Positions 1 to 6,026 of a stretch of DNA of 8,978 nucleotides are shown here, piece after piece. Within the stretch, counting starts at the first letter, position 1, and each line of letters begins with the position of its first letter. Made by a program: the position numbers and the translations under genes. This stretch comes from Verrucomicrobiota bacterium (GTDB taxonomy: Bacteria; Verrucomicrobiota; Verrucomicrobiia; Limisphaerales; JADLHS01): assembly GCA_025360895.1 (NCBI GenBank), contig JANYBF010000235.1, forward strand, positions 1-8,978, in the 5' to 3' direction. The notes under the pieces were generated by a model that was not told the DNA's origin, did no database searches, and worked only from the letters and a program-made list of their open reading frames with translations.

Positions 1-878
1 GCGCCTTGCGTGGGGTCCTTGGGGTCGCCGAACTTCTCCGCCCGCTGAATCCGCGTTTCCAGTTCGCGCACGCCGGTGAGGTATTGGTCCAGCTTGTCCT
101 TGTCGTGGGCGTTGAGCCGCTGCTGCATGGCGTGCGCGTCTGCCAGGACGAAGTCGAGAATCGAACGTTGCTCTTCGCGCCGCCGTTTCAACTGCTCCGC
201 CCGTTCCCCCGCTGCACCAGCACCAAAGAGTCGCTCAAACACCAGACGCGGATTCGCCTCGGGCGTCATCGGCGTGGTTGGCGAACTCCAGGACACGTTG
301 TATTGGTAGGCGCAGGAATAACCGGAGTCGCACGCGCCGGTGTTGCGGCCCGCGTCGCAGGTTAGTTCCAACGAAGGCAGCCGCGTCAACTGCCCGACCT
401 CGCGGGCCATGACTTGATCAATCGAAATGCCAGCGCGAATGTCCGTGGCACTCTTTTTCATCCGCACGCCGGTAAGGAACGTCCCGTTGGCGCGGGCGTG
501 ATCCCCGCCGCCGTCGCTGCCCGCCGTGGCATTGAGATGTTCGAGGCCGCCCAGCAGCTGGATGCTTTGCTGCACGGCAGCCAGTGGCTGGGTGGTGCGG
601 TTCAATTGAAAATTAGCCCCCTCACCCGTCGGCCACCAGGCGGACGGAATCGAACCATTGGGGAAATAGATAAACGCCGTACGCAGCGGGGCACCGCTGG
701 CCGTGGTGGCGAGTTTGCCGGAAGGCACGCCGGCGGCAGCCAGCAATTTCACCGGGGCGAACGATTCAAAGGCGGGCAGTGCAATGCACGCGCCAAGGCC
801 GCGCAGAAAATGACGGCGGGTTAAAGCGGCGTTTCGCTGCGCACCGCGATCCGATTCGTTGAATGGTCTGGTCTTCAT
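1..878 (-). CDS. DUF1552 protein with Tat signal, C-terminus cut off by window edge
   Basis: Reading the minus strand from the ATG at 878-876 gives 292 uninterrupted codons running off the left edge. The N-terminus contains TRRHFLRG (Arg21-Arg22), a good twin-arginine motif, followed by a hydrophobic stretch (GLGACIALPAF), so the protein is probably exported folded. Family-like segments follow: the FIYFPNG start of the mature domain near residue 66, a GGLEHLNA region, and a helical part with KLDQYLTGVRELETRIQRAE near the visible end. DUF1552 proteins usually have about 430-470 residues, so roughly two thirds is visible. The start is fixed by the 4-bp ATGA overlap with the stop of the upstream cytochrome-type gene, which implies translational coupling and one operon. 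Function is unknown; a periplasmic or surface partner of the haem protein is inference. Assignment rests on recalled family features and the neighbour. Confidence 0.88.
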   Translation of the reverse strand, partial: MKTRPFNESDRGAQRNAALTRRHFLRGLGACIALPAFESFAPVKLLAAAGVPSGKLATTASGAPLRTAFIYFPNGSIPSAWWPTGEGANFQLNRTTQPLAAVQQSIQLLGGLEHLNATAGSDGGGDHARANGTFLTGVRMKKSATDIRAGISIDQVMAREVGQLTRLPSLELTCDAGRNTGACDSGYSCAYQYNVSWSSPTTPMTPEANPRLVFERLFGAGAAGERAEQLKRRREEQRSILDFVLADAHAMQQRLNAHDKDKLDQYLTGVRELETRIQRAEKFGDPKDPTQG

Positions 879-3508
879 GGTCTGTTTCCGGCGTCCGCCC
901 GTTGCGGGGTGGGTTTGGCCGGTTTCCTGGGTTCGTTTTGATCCGTCGTCCGCGTTTTCTGGAACGCGGCTGATTCTACCACACCCGCGATCAGCGCCGA
1001 GGGTCGCCCATTTGCCGCTTCCAGCCGGGCCACGATCCGATCGCTGGTCTCCACGTCATAATACTCCAACCCTCGGCCTAGGGCATAGATTAGCAGCTTC
1101 TCGGTCACCGTGCGATAAAAATCCTGATAGTGATTCTTAGCGAGGATGCGCTTCAACTCGCGGACATTGGCGAAGTCCTCGCCGGAGATCAATTTGCCCT
1201 TCGGATCAATCGGCTGGGCGAATTCCTGGTCCCGCCACATGCCGAGGGCATTAAAATTTTCCAGCGCGAGCCCGAGCGGGTCCATCCGGTTGTGACACGA
1301 ACTGCACAACGCATTCTCGCGATGGGCGGCGAGCGTTTCCCGCAGCGAGGGCGCGTGGTTCGTGACATTTTTCGTCGCGTCTTCCAGCGGCGGAATGTCG
1401 GGCGGCGGCGGCGGCGGCGGCGTGCCAAGAAGGTTGTCGAGGATGAACACGCCGCGTTTGACCGGCGAGGTGCGGGTCGGATTGGAAGTGACGCCAAGGA
1501 TCGTCCCTTGCGTCAGGATGCCGCCGCGCGGGCTGTCGGGGGGCAATTTCACCAGCCGCAGTTCGTCGCCGCTGACGTCCGGAATGCCGTAGTGTTTTGC
1601 CAGCCGTTCATTCAGAAACGCGTAATCGCAGTCCAGGAGTTCGAGCAGGCTGCGATCTTCTCGCAGGAGATAGTCAAAAGACTTTTCCGTCTCCAGGCGC
1701 ATGGCGAGCCGAAGCTCGTTACTCATTTCCGCGCGCAGCGGCTGCCGCGAAGTGCGGCGAAGGGCTCCGCGGAGGCTGACCAGCTCCGCCCTCTCGGCCG
1801 GCGAAAGCTGTTCGTCGGATTTGTCTTTGAGTTCGCGGAAACGCTGGCGATTCCGCTCCGCTTCCGGATCAAACTTCTCCTCGCGCGCCAGCACGAAGCG
1901 CGCTTCGATCGGAATGCTTTCGATGTCGCGCGCCCGCAGCCATTGACCGACGAAATTTTTCACGAACGCCTCCGAGCGTTTGTCCTTCAGCAGGCGGTCC
2001 ACCTGCGCCGTGAGCTGCGGGCGTAGCTGGCCGCTTTCGGCCAGGCGCAGCAATTCCTCATCCGGCATGGAGGACCACAAAAAATACGAGAGGCGCGAGG
2101 CCAGCGAGAATTCATCCACCTGCGGATAGGTCTTGCCGCCCGGCGATTTCTCCGCCCGTTCTTCACGGAAAAGAAAGCGCGAGGAGGCCAGCACCGCCAC
2201 CATGCCTTGCGCCACGCCGGCTTCGAACGACTTGCCTGGCTGGCGGTAAACGCCTTCCGCCAGAGTCACGAGGCGATCCAGCGTCTGGTCGTCCGGCGGA
2301 CGGCGGTACGCGCGGCGCGCAAATCCACTCAACAACTCCCGCGCATACGCCCGGCGACCGGCATCGTCATCCGGCACTGGCTTGGGGAAAAACTTGGCGT
2401 AATCTTTCGGTTGCACCCACTGCTCCTTCGCCATGGGCCCGCTGATTTTCACCGACGTGATCTGGAGGGCGAGCGTGCGCGTTTGCGGCTCGTTCGGTGT
2501 GAGCGGTTGTAGTTCGAAAGCCAGCTCGTGGTTGCCCGCCGGCCAGTTCACTTCGTAGCTATAGTGATACGGCTTGCCGCCTTCCCAACTGTATTCCTGC
2601 CGCAGCAGCTCCGTTCCGTCCACGCGAAAAACGAGCCGGCACTTGTTGTAATCAAAAACGTTGTCCACGAATTTCTCGTTGACCATTAGCGCCACGGCCA
2701 ATTGATATTGGCCGGCAAACTCGGCCTTGAATACGTTTGAGACCGCCGCCGGCTTGTAATAAGACAACCGCAATTCATTTCGGCGGCGTTGTTTTCCTTC
2801 ACGATCATCCGCCTCGCTCTCGTTTCCGCCGCGAAATTGCCTGCCCGCCACGACCTGTTCGCGCACAACCGAAGGGACGGACGGCACGGCCTCGGTGATG
2901 ATCTGGTTCGCCGCCACGACATATTTCTCGAACAACATCGGCGGCAGCGTGAGAACGTCGCCGATGCTGTCGAAGCCGTGACCGGTGTCGTCCGGCGGAA
3001 AAGCAGTGGCCGTGTCGAACTCCACGCCCAGCAAATCACGAATCGTGTTGCGATATTCAACGCGGTTGAGCCGGCGGATGGTGATGCGACCGGGATCGGG
3101 ATTCTTTGGGTCCACCTGAAACACCGTCGCCTTGATCCACTGCTCAATGCTTTCCTTTTCGGCCTTCGTGGGCTGGGCCTTTTTGGGCGGGGGCATCAGG
3201 TTGGCGCGCAGATTCTTGAGGACATGCAACCACAGCTCCCGGTCCGCGAGGATCGTTTCATCAGTCTTGAACTCGTCGAACGCGACGTTGCCCTTGTTCA
3301 TGCCGTCCGCATGGCAGTCGTAACAATACTGCGCGAGCAGGGGCTGGATTTGGGTCTGGAACTGCTTCGTGCCGTTGGCCGCGGCGCCGGACAACGGAAA
3401 CCACCCGACCAAGATCGCGAAGATCGCGAGAACACCGCCCCGCCCGCCGCGTGGGCTGATAGGCTTGGTCGCCCCAGGCAAAACCTTCTGTTTTGGCTGC
3501 AAAGTCAT
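875..3508 (-). CDS. Secreted cytochrome-like DUF1587/DUF1595/DUF1592/DUF1588/DUF1585 protein
   Basis: 877 residues from the ATG at 3508. After a basic N-terminus, a hydrophobic segment (about 25-44) looks like a signal peptide or anchor. Domain order: cytochrome c-like head with CYDCH (62-66) and a following Met-Pro-Pro-Pro (105-108); DUF1587 with RLNRVEYRNTIRDLLGV (146-162); a beta-rich insert (about 245-360) resembling a carbohydrate-binding sandwich; DUF1595 (about 386-450); DUF1592 with LASRLSYFLWSSMPDEEL (469-486); DUF1588 with seven consecutive prolines (697-703) and a second haem-type motif CSSCH (735-739) leading into RMDPLGLALENF; DUF1585 (about 777-851). The family is expanded in planctomycetes and verrucomicrobia, and its reaction is not established. 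Two CxxCH motifs suggest covalent haem outside the cytoplasm. In-frame starts upstream (ATG at 3520, TTG at 3535) lie in or before a TATAAT box, so 3508 is preferred. The gene overlaps DUF1552 by 4 bp. Confidence 0.93.
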   Translation of the reverse strand: MTLQPKQKVLPGATKPISPRGGRGGVLAIFAILVGWFPLSGAAANGTKQFQTQIQPLLAQYCYDCHADGMNKGNVAFDEFKTDETILADRELWLHVLKNLRANLMPPPKKAQPTKAEKESIEQWIKATVFQVDPKNPDPGRITIRRLNRVEYRNTIRDLLGVEFDTATAFPPDDTGHGFDSIGDVLTLPPMLFEKYVVAANQIITEAVPSVPSVVREQVVAGRQFRGGNESEADDREGKQRRRNELRLSYYKPAAVSNVFKAEFAGQYQLAVALMVNEKFVDNVFDYNKCRLVFRVDGTELLRQEYSWEGGKPYHYSYEVNWPAGNHELAFELQPLTPNEPQTRTLALQITSVKISGPMAKEQWVQPKDYAKFFPKPVPDDDAGRRAYARELLSGFARRAYRRPPDDQTLDRLVTLAEGVYRQPGKSFEAGVAQGMVAVLASSRFLFREERAEKSPGGKTYPQVDEFSLASRLSYFLWSSMPDEELLRLAESGQLRPQLTAQVDRLLKDKRSEAFVKNFVGQWLRARDIESIPIEARFVLAREEKFDPEAERNRQRFRELKDKSDEQLSPAERAELVSLRGALRRTSRQPLRAEMSNELRLAMRLETEKSFDYLLREDRSLLELLDCDYAFLNERLAKHYGIPDVSGDELRLVKLPPDSPRGGILTQGTILGVTSNPTRTSPVKRGVFILDNLLGTPPPPPPPDIPPLEDATKNVTNHAPSLRETLAAHRENALCSSCHNRMDPLGLALENFNALGMWRDQEFAQPIDPKGKLISGEDFANVRELKRILAKNHYQDFYRTVTEKLLIYALGRGLEYYDVETSDRIVARLEAANGRPSALIAGVVESAAFQKTRTTDQNEPRKPAKPTPQRADAGNRP

Positions 3509-3641
3509 TAGTGAACACATTATAGAGCAAAACAACAGACGGCCAAGCGGTTACTTGTAATCAAAAATAATCACAAATGATCCGCGCCGGCCACTCCGGT
3601 TCGCGGGCGTAGCATTGCTCCCGCGAAAGTTGGCAGCCAGA
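3509..3641. other. Divergent intergenic region between the cytochrome-like gene and DUF1697
   Basis: A 133-bp spacer between divergently transcribed genes. The part at 3510-3580 is markedly AT-rich compared with its surroundings and carries the TATAAT box of the leftward operon. The sequence TTGTAA at 3555-3560 could be a -35 box for the rightward DUF1697 gene, but no good -10 box stands at the right distance, so I do not call that promoter. No RNA gene or terminator is evident. Confidence 0.4.
3519..3546 (-). promoter_or_regulatory. Probable promoter of the DUF1592-DUF1552 operon
   Basis: On the minus strand there is a perfect TATAAT at 3524-3519. Sixteen bases upstream lies TTGGCC (3546-3541), which matches four of six positions of the -35 consensus. 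Transcription would begin near 3511, only a few bases before the ATG at 3508, giving an almost leaderless mRNA. This agrees with the absence of a Shine-Dalgarno sequence. It is a consensus match only. Confidence 0.45.
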
Positions 3642-4190
3642 ATGGTCGCCATGGCATGCGTGGTATTTTTCCGGGCGGTCAATGTCGGTGGCCACCAGAA
3701 GCTTCAACCCAGCCTTCTCGCCCGCGCATTGGCGGAGTTTGGTGTGGTCAATGTGGGCGCGGCGGGAACATTTGTTGTGCGCGGACCGGTTAGTCAGGCG
3801 AAGTTGCGGGCTGAGATTCTCCGCCGACTGCCGTTCAAGCCCGAGCTTATGACTTGTCCCGCGCGCGACGTGCTCGCATTGGTTCGTGGCGCGTGGTTTC
3901 GGGAAACACCGGAAGGAAAAGACATCGGTCGGTTCGTGAGCGTGATGCCGCAGTCGCCGCGCATGAAGCCGAAGCTTCCCATCGAACAACCGGTCGGCGG
4001 TAAATGGGAAGTCCGCATCGTTGCCATCGTGGGCCGGTTTGCCTTGAGCCTCCGACGACTTGGGCAGACGTATTCCGACACGGTCGTCGAGAAACATTTC
4101 AACGGGCCGGCCACCACGCGCAATTGGAACACCCTCGAGACGGTCGGCAGCCTTCTGGGAAAATCACCAACTCGCAACCGTGACCATTAA
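3642..4190 (+). CDS. DUF1697 family protein
   Basis: 182 residues, the usual size for this family. The N-terminus VVFFRAVNVGGHQKLQ (7-22) matches the family signature of a short beta strand followed by R-x-(I/V)-N-V-G-G. The C-terminal part has EKHFNGPATTRNWNTLETV (150-168), which corresponds to the family's T-T-R-N-W-x-T motif. DUF1697 proteins are small, soluble and of unknown biochemical role. Candidate starts are ATG 3642, ATG 3651 and TTG 3615; 3642 is chosen because family members begin a few residues before the first beta strand, but 3651 is nearly as good, and none has a clear ribosome binding site. The 3' end overlaps the next gene by 11 bp, so the two are probably co-transcribed. 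The last residues (GKSPTRNRDH) are polar and probably disordered. Confidence 0.85.
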   Translation: MVAMACVVFFRAVNVGGHQKLQPSLLARALAEFGVVNVGAAGTFVVRGPVSQAKLRAEILRRLPFKPELMTCPARDVLALVRGAWFRETPEGKDIGRFVSVMPQSPRMKPKLPIEQPVGGKWEVRIVAIVGRFALSLRRLGQTYSDTVVEKHFNGPATTRNWNTLETVGSLLGKSPTRNRDH

Positions 4191-4755
4191 ATTCTTTAAA
4201 TCCGCACCCGCCTTCCGCCGCTGGCTGGAGGCGAATCACGCGCGCGCCACCGAACTACGGGTCGGTTTTTACAAAGTGGACTCGAGGAGGGGCGGCCTCA
4301 CCTACGCGGAAGCCCTGGATGAAGCGCTTTGTTTTGGCTGGATTGATGGCGTTCGGAAAAGAGTGGATGCGGTTGCTTACGGGATTCGTTTCACACCCCG
4401 GAAACCCAAAAGCATTTGGAGTCGAGTCAATCTCCGGCATGTGCAACGGTTGAAGACCGCCGGGCGAATGACGCCGGCCGGGCTGAAGGTGTTTGTCGAA
4501 CGCGACCCGGCCAGGTCCGGGATCTATGCCTTCGAGAATGCCCCGCGCAAACTGGCGGCGCCGGATGAGAAACAATTCAAGGCGGACAAAAAAGCGTGGA
4601 AATTTTTCCAGCGACAAGCCCCGGGTTGCCAGCGAACCGCGATCTGGTGGGTGGTCAACGCCAAAAAAGATGAGACGCGCGGGCGGCGATTGGCGCGATT
4701 GATCGCGGATTCCACGAGTGGGCAGCGGCTGGCCCATTTGACGCACCCAAAATGA
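4180..4755 (+). CDS. YdeI/OmdA family protein (bacteriocin-protection-like)
   Basis: 191 residues from a GTG start at 4180, inside the 3' end of the DUF1697 gene in another frame (11-bp overlap). The sequence fits the YdeI/OmpD-associated family: an N-terminal FKSAPAFRRWLEANH, then EALCFGWIDGVRKRVD (47-63) and RFTPRKPKSIWSRVN (70-84), and the C-terminal AIWWVVNAKKDETRGRRL (154-171), which corresponds to the family's W-I-x-x-A-K-x-x-E-T-R element. Members are about 190-200 residues and cytoplasmic; some have been linked to resistance to antimicrobial peptides or bacteriocins, but the mechanism is not established. An upstream in-frame ATG at 4060 would add 40 residues that lie wholly inside the DUF1697 gene and do not look like the family, so it is rejected. 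Confidence 0.86.
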   Translation: MTIKFFKSAPAFRRWLEANHARATELRVGFYKVDSRRGGLTYAEALDEALCFGWIDGVRKRVDAVAYGIRFTPRKPKSIWSRVNLRHVQRLKTAGRMTPAGLKVFVERDPARSGIYAFENAPRKLAAPDEKQFKADKKAWKFFQRQAPGCQRTAIWWVVNAKKDETRGRRLARLIADSTSGQRLAHLTHPK

Positions 4756-4765
4756 ACCGGGGGAG

Positions 4766-4788
4766 GGCGATGAACCACAGGCATCGCC
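4766..4788. terminator. Hairpin between convergent genes, probable bidirectional terminator
   Basis: A perfect 7-bp inverted repeat, GGCGATG (4766-4772) and CATCGCC (4782-4788), with a 9-nt loop. It sits in the 45-bp gap between the convergent YdeI (ends 4755) and DUF2071 (ends 4801) genes. There is no U-tract on either side, so intrinsic termination may be weak; position is the main support. Confidence 0.5.
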
Positions 4789-4800
4789 ACTATTTGCCAA

Positions 4801-5532
4801 TCATGCAGGCAGACGGACGCCGCGAGAAACCGTGACCGCCGAACCTTCGGCCAGAAATGCGGAGGACGGCGGGCGGCTCAGACAATCCTTGAATTGCGGG
4901 CCGTAAAGTTCCGCCCCGTCGCAATCCAGTCGCGTCGTCGCCGCATCCCAAACGCGCCAGCGCGGATGCTCCACCCGATACTCCATCGTCGAGCCATCGT
5001 GCTGGGTGTTGTAGCCCCAATAATGTTCCGTGATGAACTCGGCCTCCGAACCTTCCCGCAAAGGCTGCGGCTTGCCCCGCACGGTGAGTTGCAAGCGGTT
5101 TTCCCGACCACCGAAGCGCCAGGTGTATTCGGCCGCATTCAACGACCCAGCTTTCGTCTCGATCTGATGCGACATCGGCAGCGCAACGTAAGGCTCGTTG
5201 TAAAGCGTGCGGGCAAGGAACGCGATCGCGGCACGCGGGACGATTTCCTGGATGAATACCACCCCGCGGCGCCACCCGTCCTCCGCCTTGCGGCGGACAT
5301 AGAACCGTAGGTTGACCTCCTCAAAGTTGCGATGGAATGGAATCGGGATTCCCAACACGCGCGTTCTTAAAAACCGGAAGCCGACGACCGAAACCAAATG
5401 CCGGCCGTTCCATACCTCGAGTTCGGTTCCGACCGGGACGTACGGCGCGAGCACGGACGGGGCGATCTCGTAGTTCAGCATCGCCAGATGCTTCCACTCG
5501 GCGGTCAGAAAGTGTTTTGGCGGGTTATTCAT
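4801..5532 (-). CDS. DUF2071 (YqjF-like) protein
   Basis: 243 residues, the usual length for the DUF2071/YqjF family. Recognisable features are an N-terminal FLTAEWKHLAMLNYEIAP (8-25), where the substrate-like W-x-x-L-x-x-x-N-Y pattern is typical; LVSVVGFRFLRTRVLG (46-61); NFEEVNLRFYVRR (69-81); GVVFIQEIVPRAAIAFLARTLYNEPY (90-115); and a C-terminal half with FITEHYWGYNTQ (166-177) that is also a family hallmark. The fold resembles acetoacetate decarboxylase, but no enzymatic function is established; it is cytoplasmic and soluble. There is no Shine-Dalgarno sequence before the ATG at 5532. The gene is convergent with the DUF1697-YdeI pair and separated from the serine hydrolase by about 490 bp, so it is probably monocistronic. 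Confidence 0.87.
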   Translation of the reverse strand: MNNPPKHFLTAEWKHLAMLNYEIAPSVLAPYVPVGTELEVWNGRHLVSVVGFRFLRTRVLGIPIPFHRNFEEVNLRFYVRRKAEDGWRRGVVFIQEIVPRAAIAFLARTLYNEPYVALPMSHQIETKAGSLNAAEYTWRFGGRENRLQLTVRGKPQPLREGSEAEFITEHYWGYNTQHDGSTMEYRVEHPRWRVWDAATTRLDCDGAELYGPQFKDCLSRPPSSAFLAEGSAVTVSRGVRLPA

Positions 5533-5542
5533 TTGCCGACGG

Positions 5543-5554
5543 CCAATTCTACCA
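5543..5554 (-). promoter_or_regulatory. Possible extended -10 box of the DUF2071 gene
   Basis: On the minus strand TGGTAGAAT occurs just before the start codon. TAGAAT (5551-5546) matches five of six -10 positions, and the preceding TGG fits the extended -10 TGn pattern. No good -35 box is seen. Transcription would start about six bases before the ATG at 5532, so the leader would be very short, as in the DUF1592 operon. Consensus match only. Confidence 0.3.
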
Positions 5555-5599
5555 CTTCGCCTTCATTGCTGCGCCCCTATTCGTCTGCAAATTTGTGGT

Positions 5600-5760
5600 G
5601 GCAACCTTGGGTGCGGGTTTGGAAATCAAAACACTGCCAGCGACATTGTGGTTGGTGATGTTTGGCGGGCTGTGATCCAGGGACCCAAGGTAACTCGTGC
5701 CCAGCAACCCAGGCTTTGGGCCGGAATCTCGTTGGGATTTGCGGACGATGCGACAGACGC
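5600..5760. repeat. Possible degenerate copy of a dispersed verrucomicrobial intergenic repeat
   Basis: The plus strand has CCAAGGTAACTCGTGCCCAG at 5686-5705, then ACCCAGGCTTTGGG and GGAATCTCGTTGGGATTTGC. From memory this resembles intergenic repeats in verrucomicrobial genomes that read roughly 'caaggtagctcgt...caaccctgggctttg...gaatccctttgggatt'. Locally, ACCTTGGGT (5604-5612) and its reverse complement ACCCAAGGT (5683-5691) form a 9-bp inverted repeat bracketing 70 bp. There is no second copy in the window, so boundaries and identity are uncertain. Confidence 0.3.
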
Positions 5761-5823
5761 GGTGGCGGGTGGAAGTACTCCGGGACGCCAGCCAGCAACT
5801 GCGCACGTTCAAACCCGAATAGC

Positions 5824-5868
5824 CCTGTGCAAAATTGTGTTGCATATGCAACAAAAATTTGTCACAGG
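5824..5868. repeat. 45-bp imperfect palindrome with a perfect 16-bp core
   Basis: The core TGTTGCATATGCAACA (5838-5853) is a perfect palindrome. Pairing continues outward with TT/AA, CAAA/TTTG and finally CCTGTG (5824-5829) against CACAGG (5863-5868), interrupted by two mismatches (37/54 and 34/57) and one unpaired T (5862). In total 20 base pairs form. It could fold as an RNA hairpin with an ATAT loop, extrude as a cruciform, or bind a dimeric regulator. It is AT-rich in GC-rich surroundings and lies about 300 bp upstream of the DUF2071 start. No T-tract marks it as a classical terminator. Confidence 0.7.
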
Positions 5869-5914
5869 CGCGGGTGGGGACTGGCTTTGTCGGGGAAACA
5901 CAATTTGGATTGGC

Positions 5915-5959
5915 AGGTGGAGGCGTCTCGTTAGCGGTTTCGGAAGATTTCCTCCACCT
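5915..5959. repeat. Perfect 9-bp inverted repeat, possible terminator of the serine hydrolase gene
   Basis: AGGTGGAGG (5915-5923) and CCTCCACCT (5951-5959) are exact reverse complements with 27 nt between them. The element lies about 70-110 bp downstream of the serine hydrolase stop (6027). There is no T-tract, and the loop is long, so a terminator role is only possible. The inner right-hand arm falls in the open codons behind the hydrolase stop. Confidence 0.4.
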
Positions 5960-6001
5960 TTCGTTCGATGGTTGCATCCGGCTTGATGCTCGGCGGCCAG
6001 G

Positions 6002-6019
6002 GCGTTTGAAACCTTCGCC
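6002..6019 (+). repeat. 18-nt near-direct repeat, copy A
   Basis: GCGTTTGAAACCTTCGCC, just downstream of the serine hydrolase gene. It matches 16 of 18 positions of copy B at 7284-7301, in the same orientation on the other side of that gene. GGCC precedes both copies within about 10 bases. Confidence 0.5.
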
Positions 6020-6026
6020 AAAAAGT

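Larger units (their letters stand above)
5533..6026. other. Gene-free intergenic region with repeats and palindromes
   Basis: About 490 bp between two leftward genes. Frames of 112 to 142 codons exist on both strands but have no recognisable domain, unlikely composition and no conserved start, so I do not call them genes. Instead the region contains a long imperfect palindrome (5824-5868), a 9-bp inverted repeat (5915-5959), a repeat-like stretch (about 5600-5760), and a 31-codon open extension following the serine hydrolase stop. It may be decayed former coding DNA plus an inserted dispersed repeat; that is inference. Confidence 0.5.

Noticed and set aside
1130..2026. 298-codon plus-strand frame opposite the DUF1592-type gene (and a 240-codon one at 2789-3511)
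   Set aside because: Both are mirror frames of a GC-rich gene whose domains are clear on the minus strand; their translations are Arg-rich and without recognisable domains.
3550..3575. Promoter for the DUF1697 gene at TTGTAA
   Set aside because: At 17 bp spacing the downstream hexamer is TGATCC, which matches the -10 consensus poorly; no other pair is convincing.
3561..4097. 178-codon minus-strand frame
   Set aside because: It is antisense to the DUF1697 gene, which shows family motifs; the translation is rich in His, Arg and Cys with no domain.
5838..5853. 16-bp palindrome as a phage or plasmid attachment or replication site
   Set aside because: No integrase, tRNA gene, replication gene or iteron array is nearby.
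5549..5977. 142-codon minus-strand frame and 112-codon plus-strand frame (5648-5986) in the intergenic region
   Set aside because: They overlap each other and run through palindromes and repeat-like DNA, and neither has a recognisable domain or good start.
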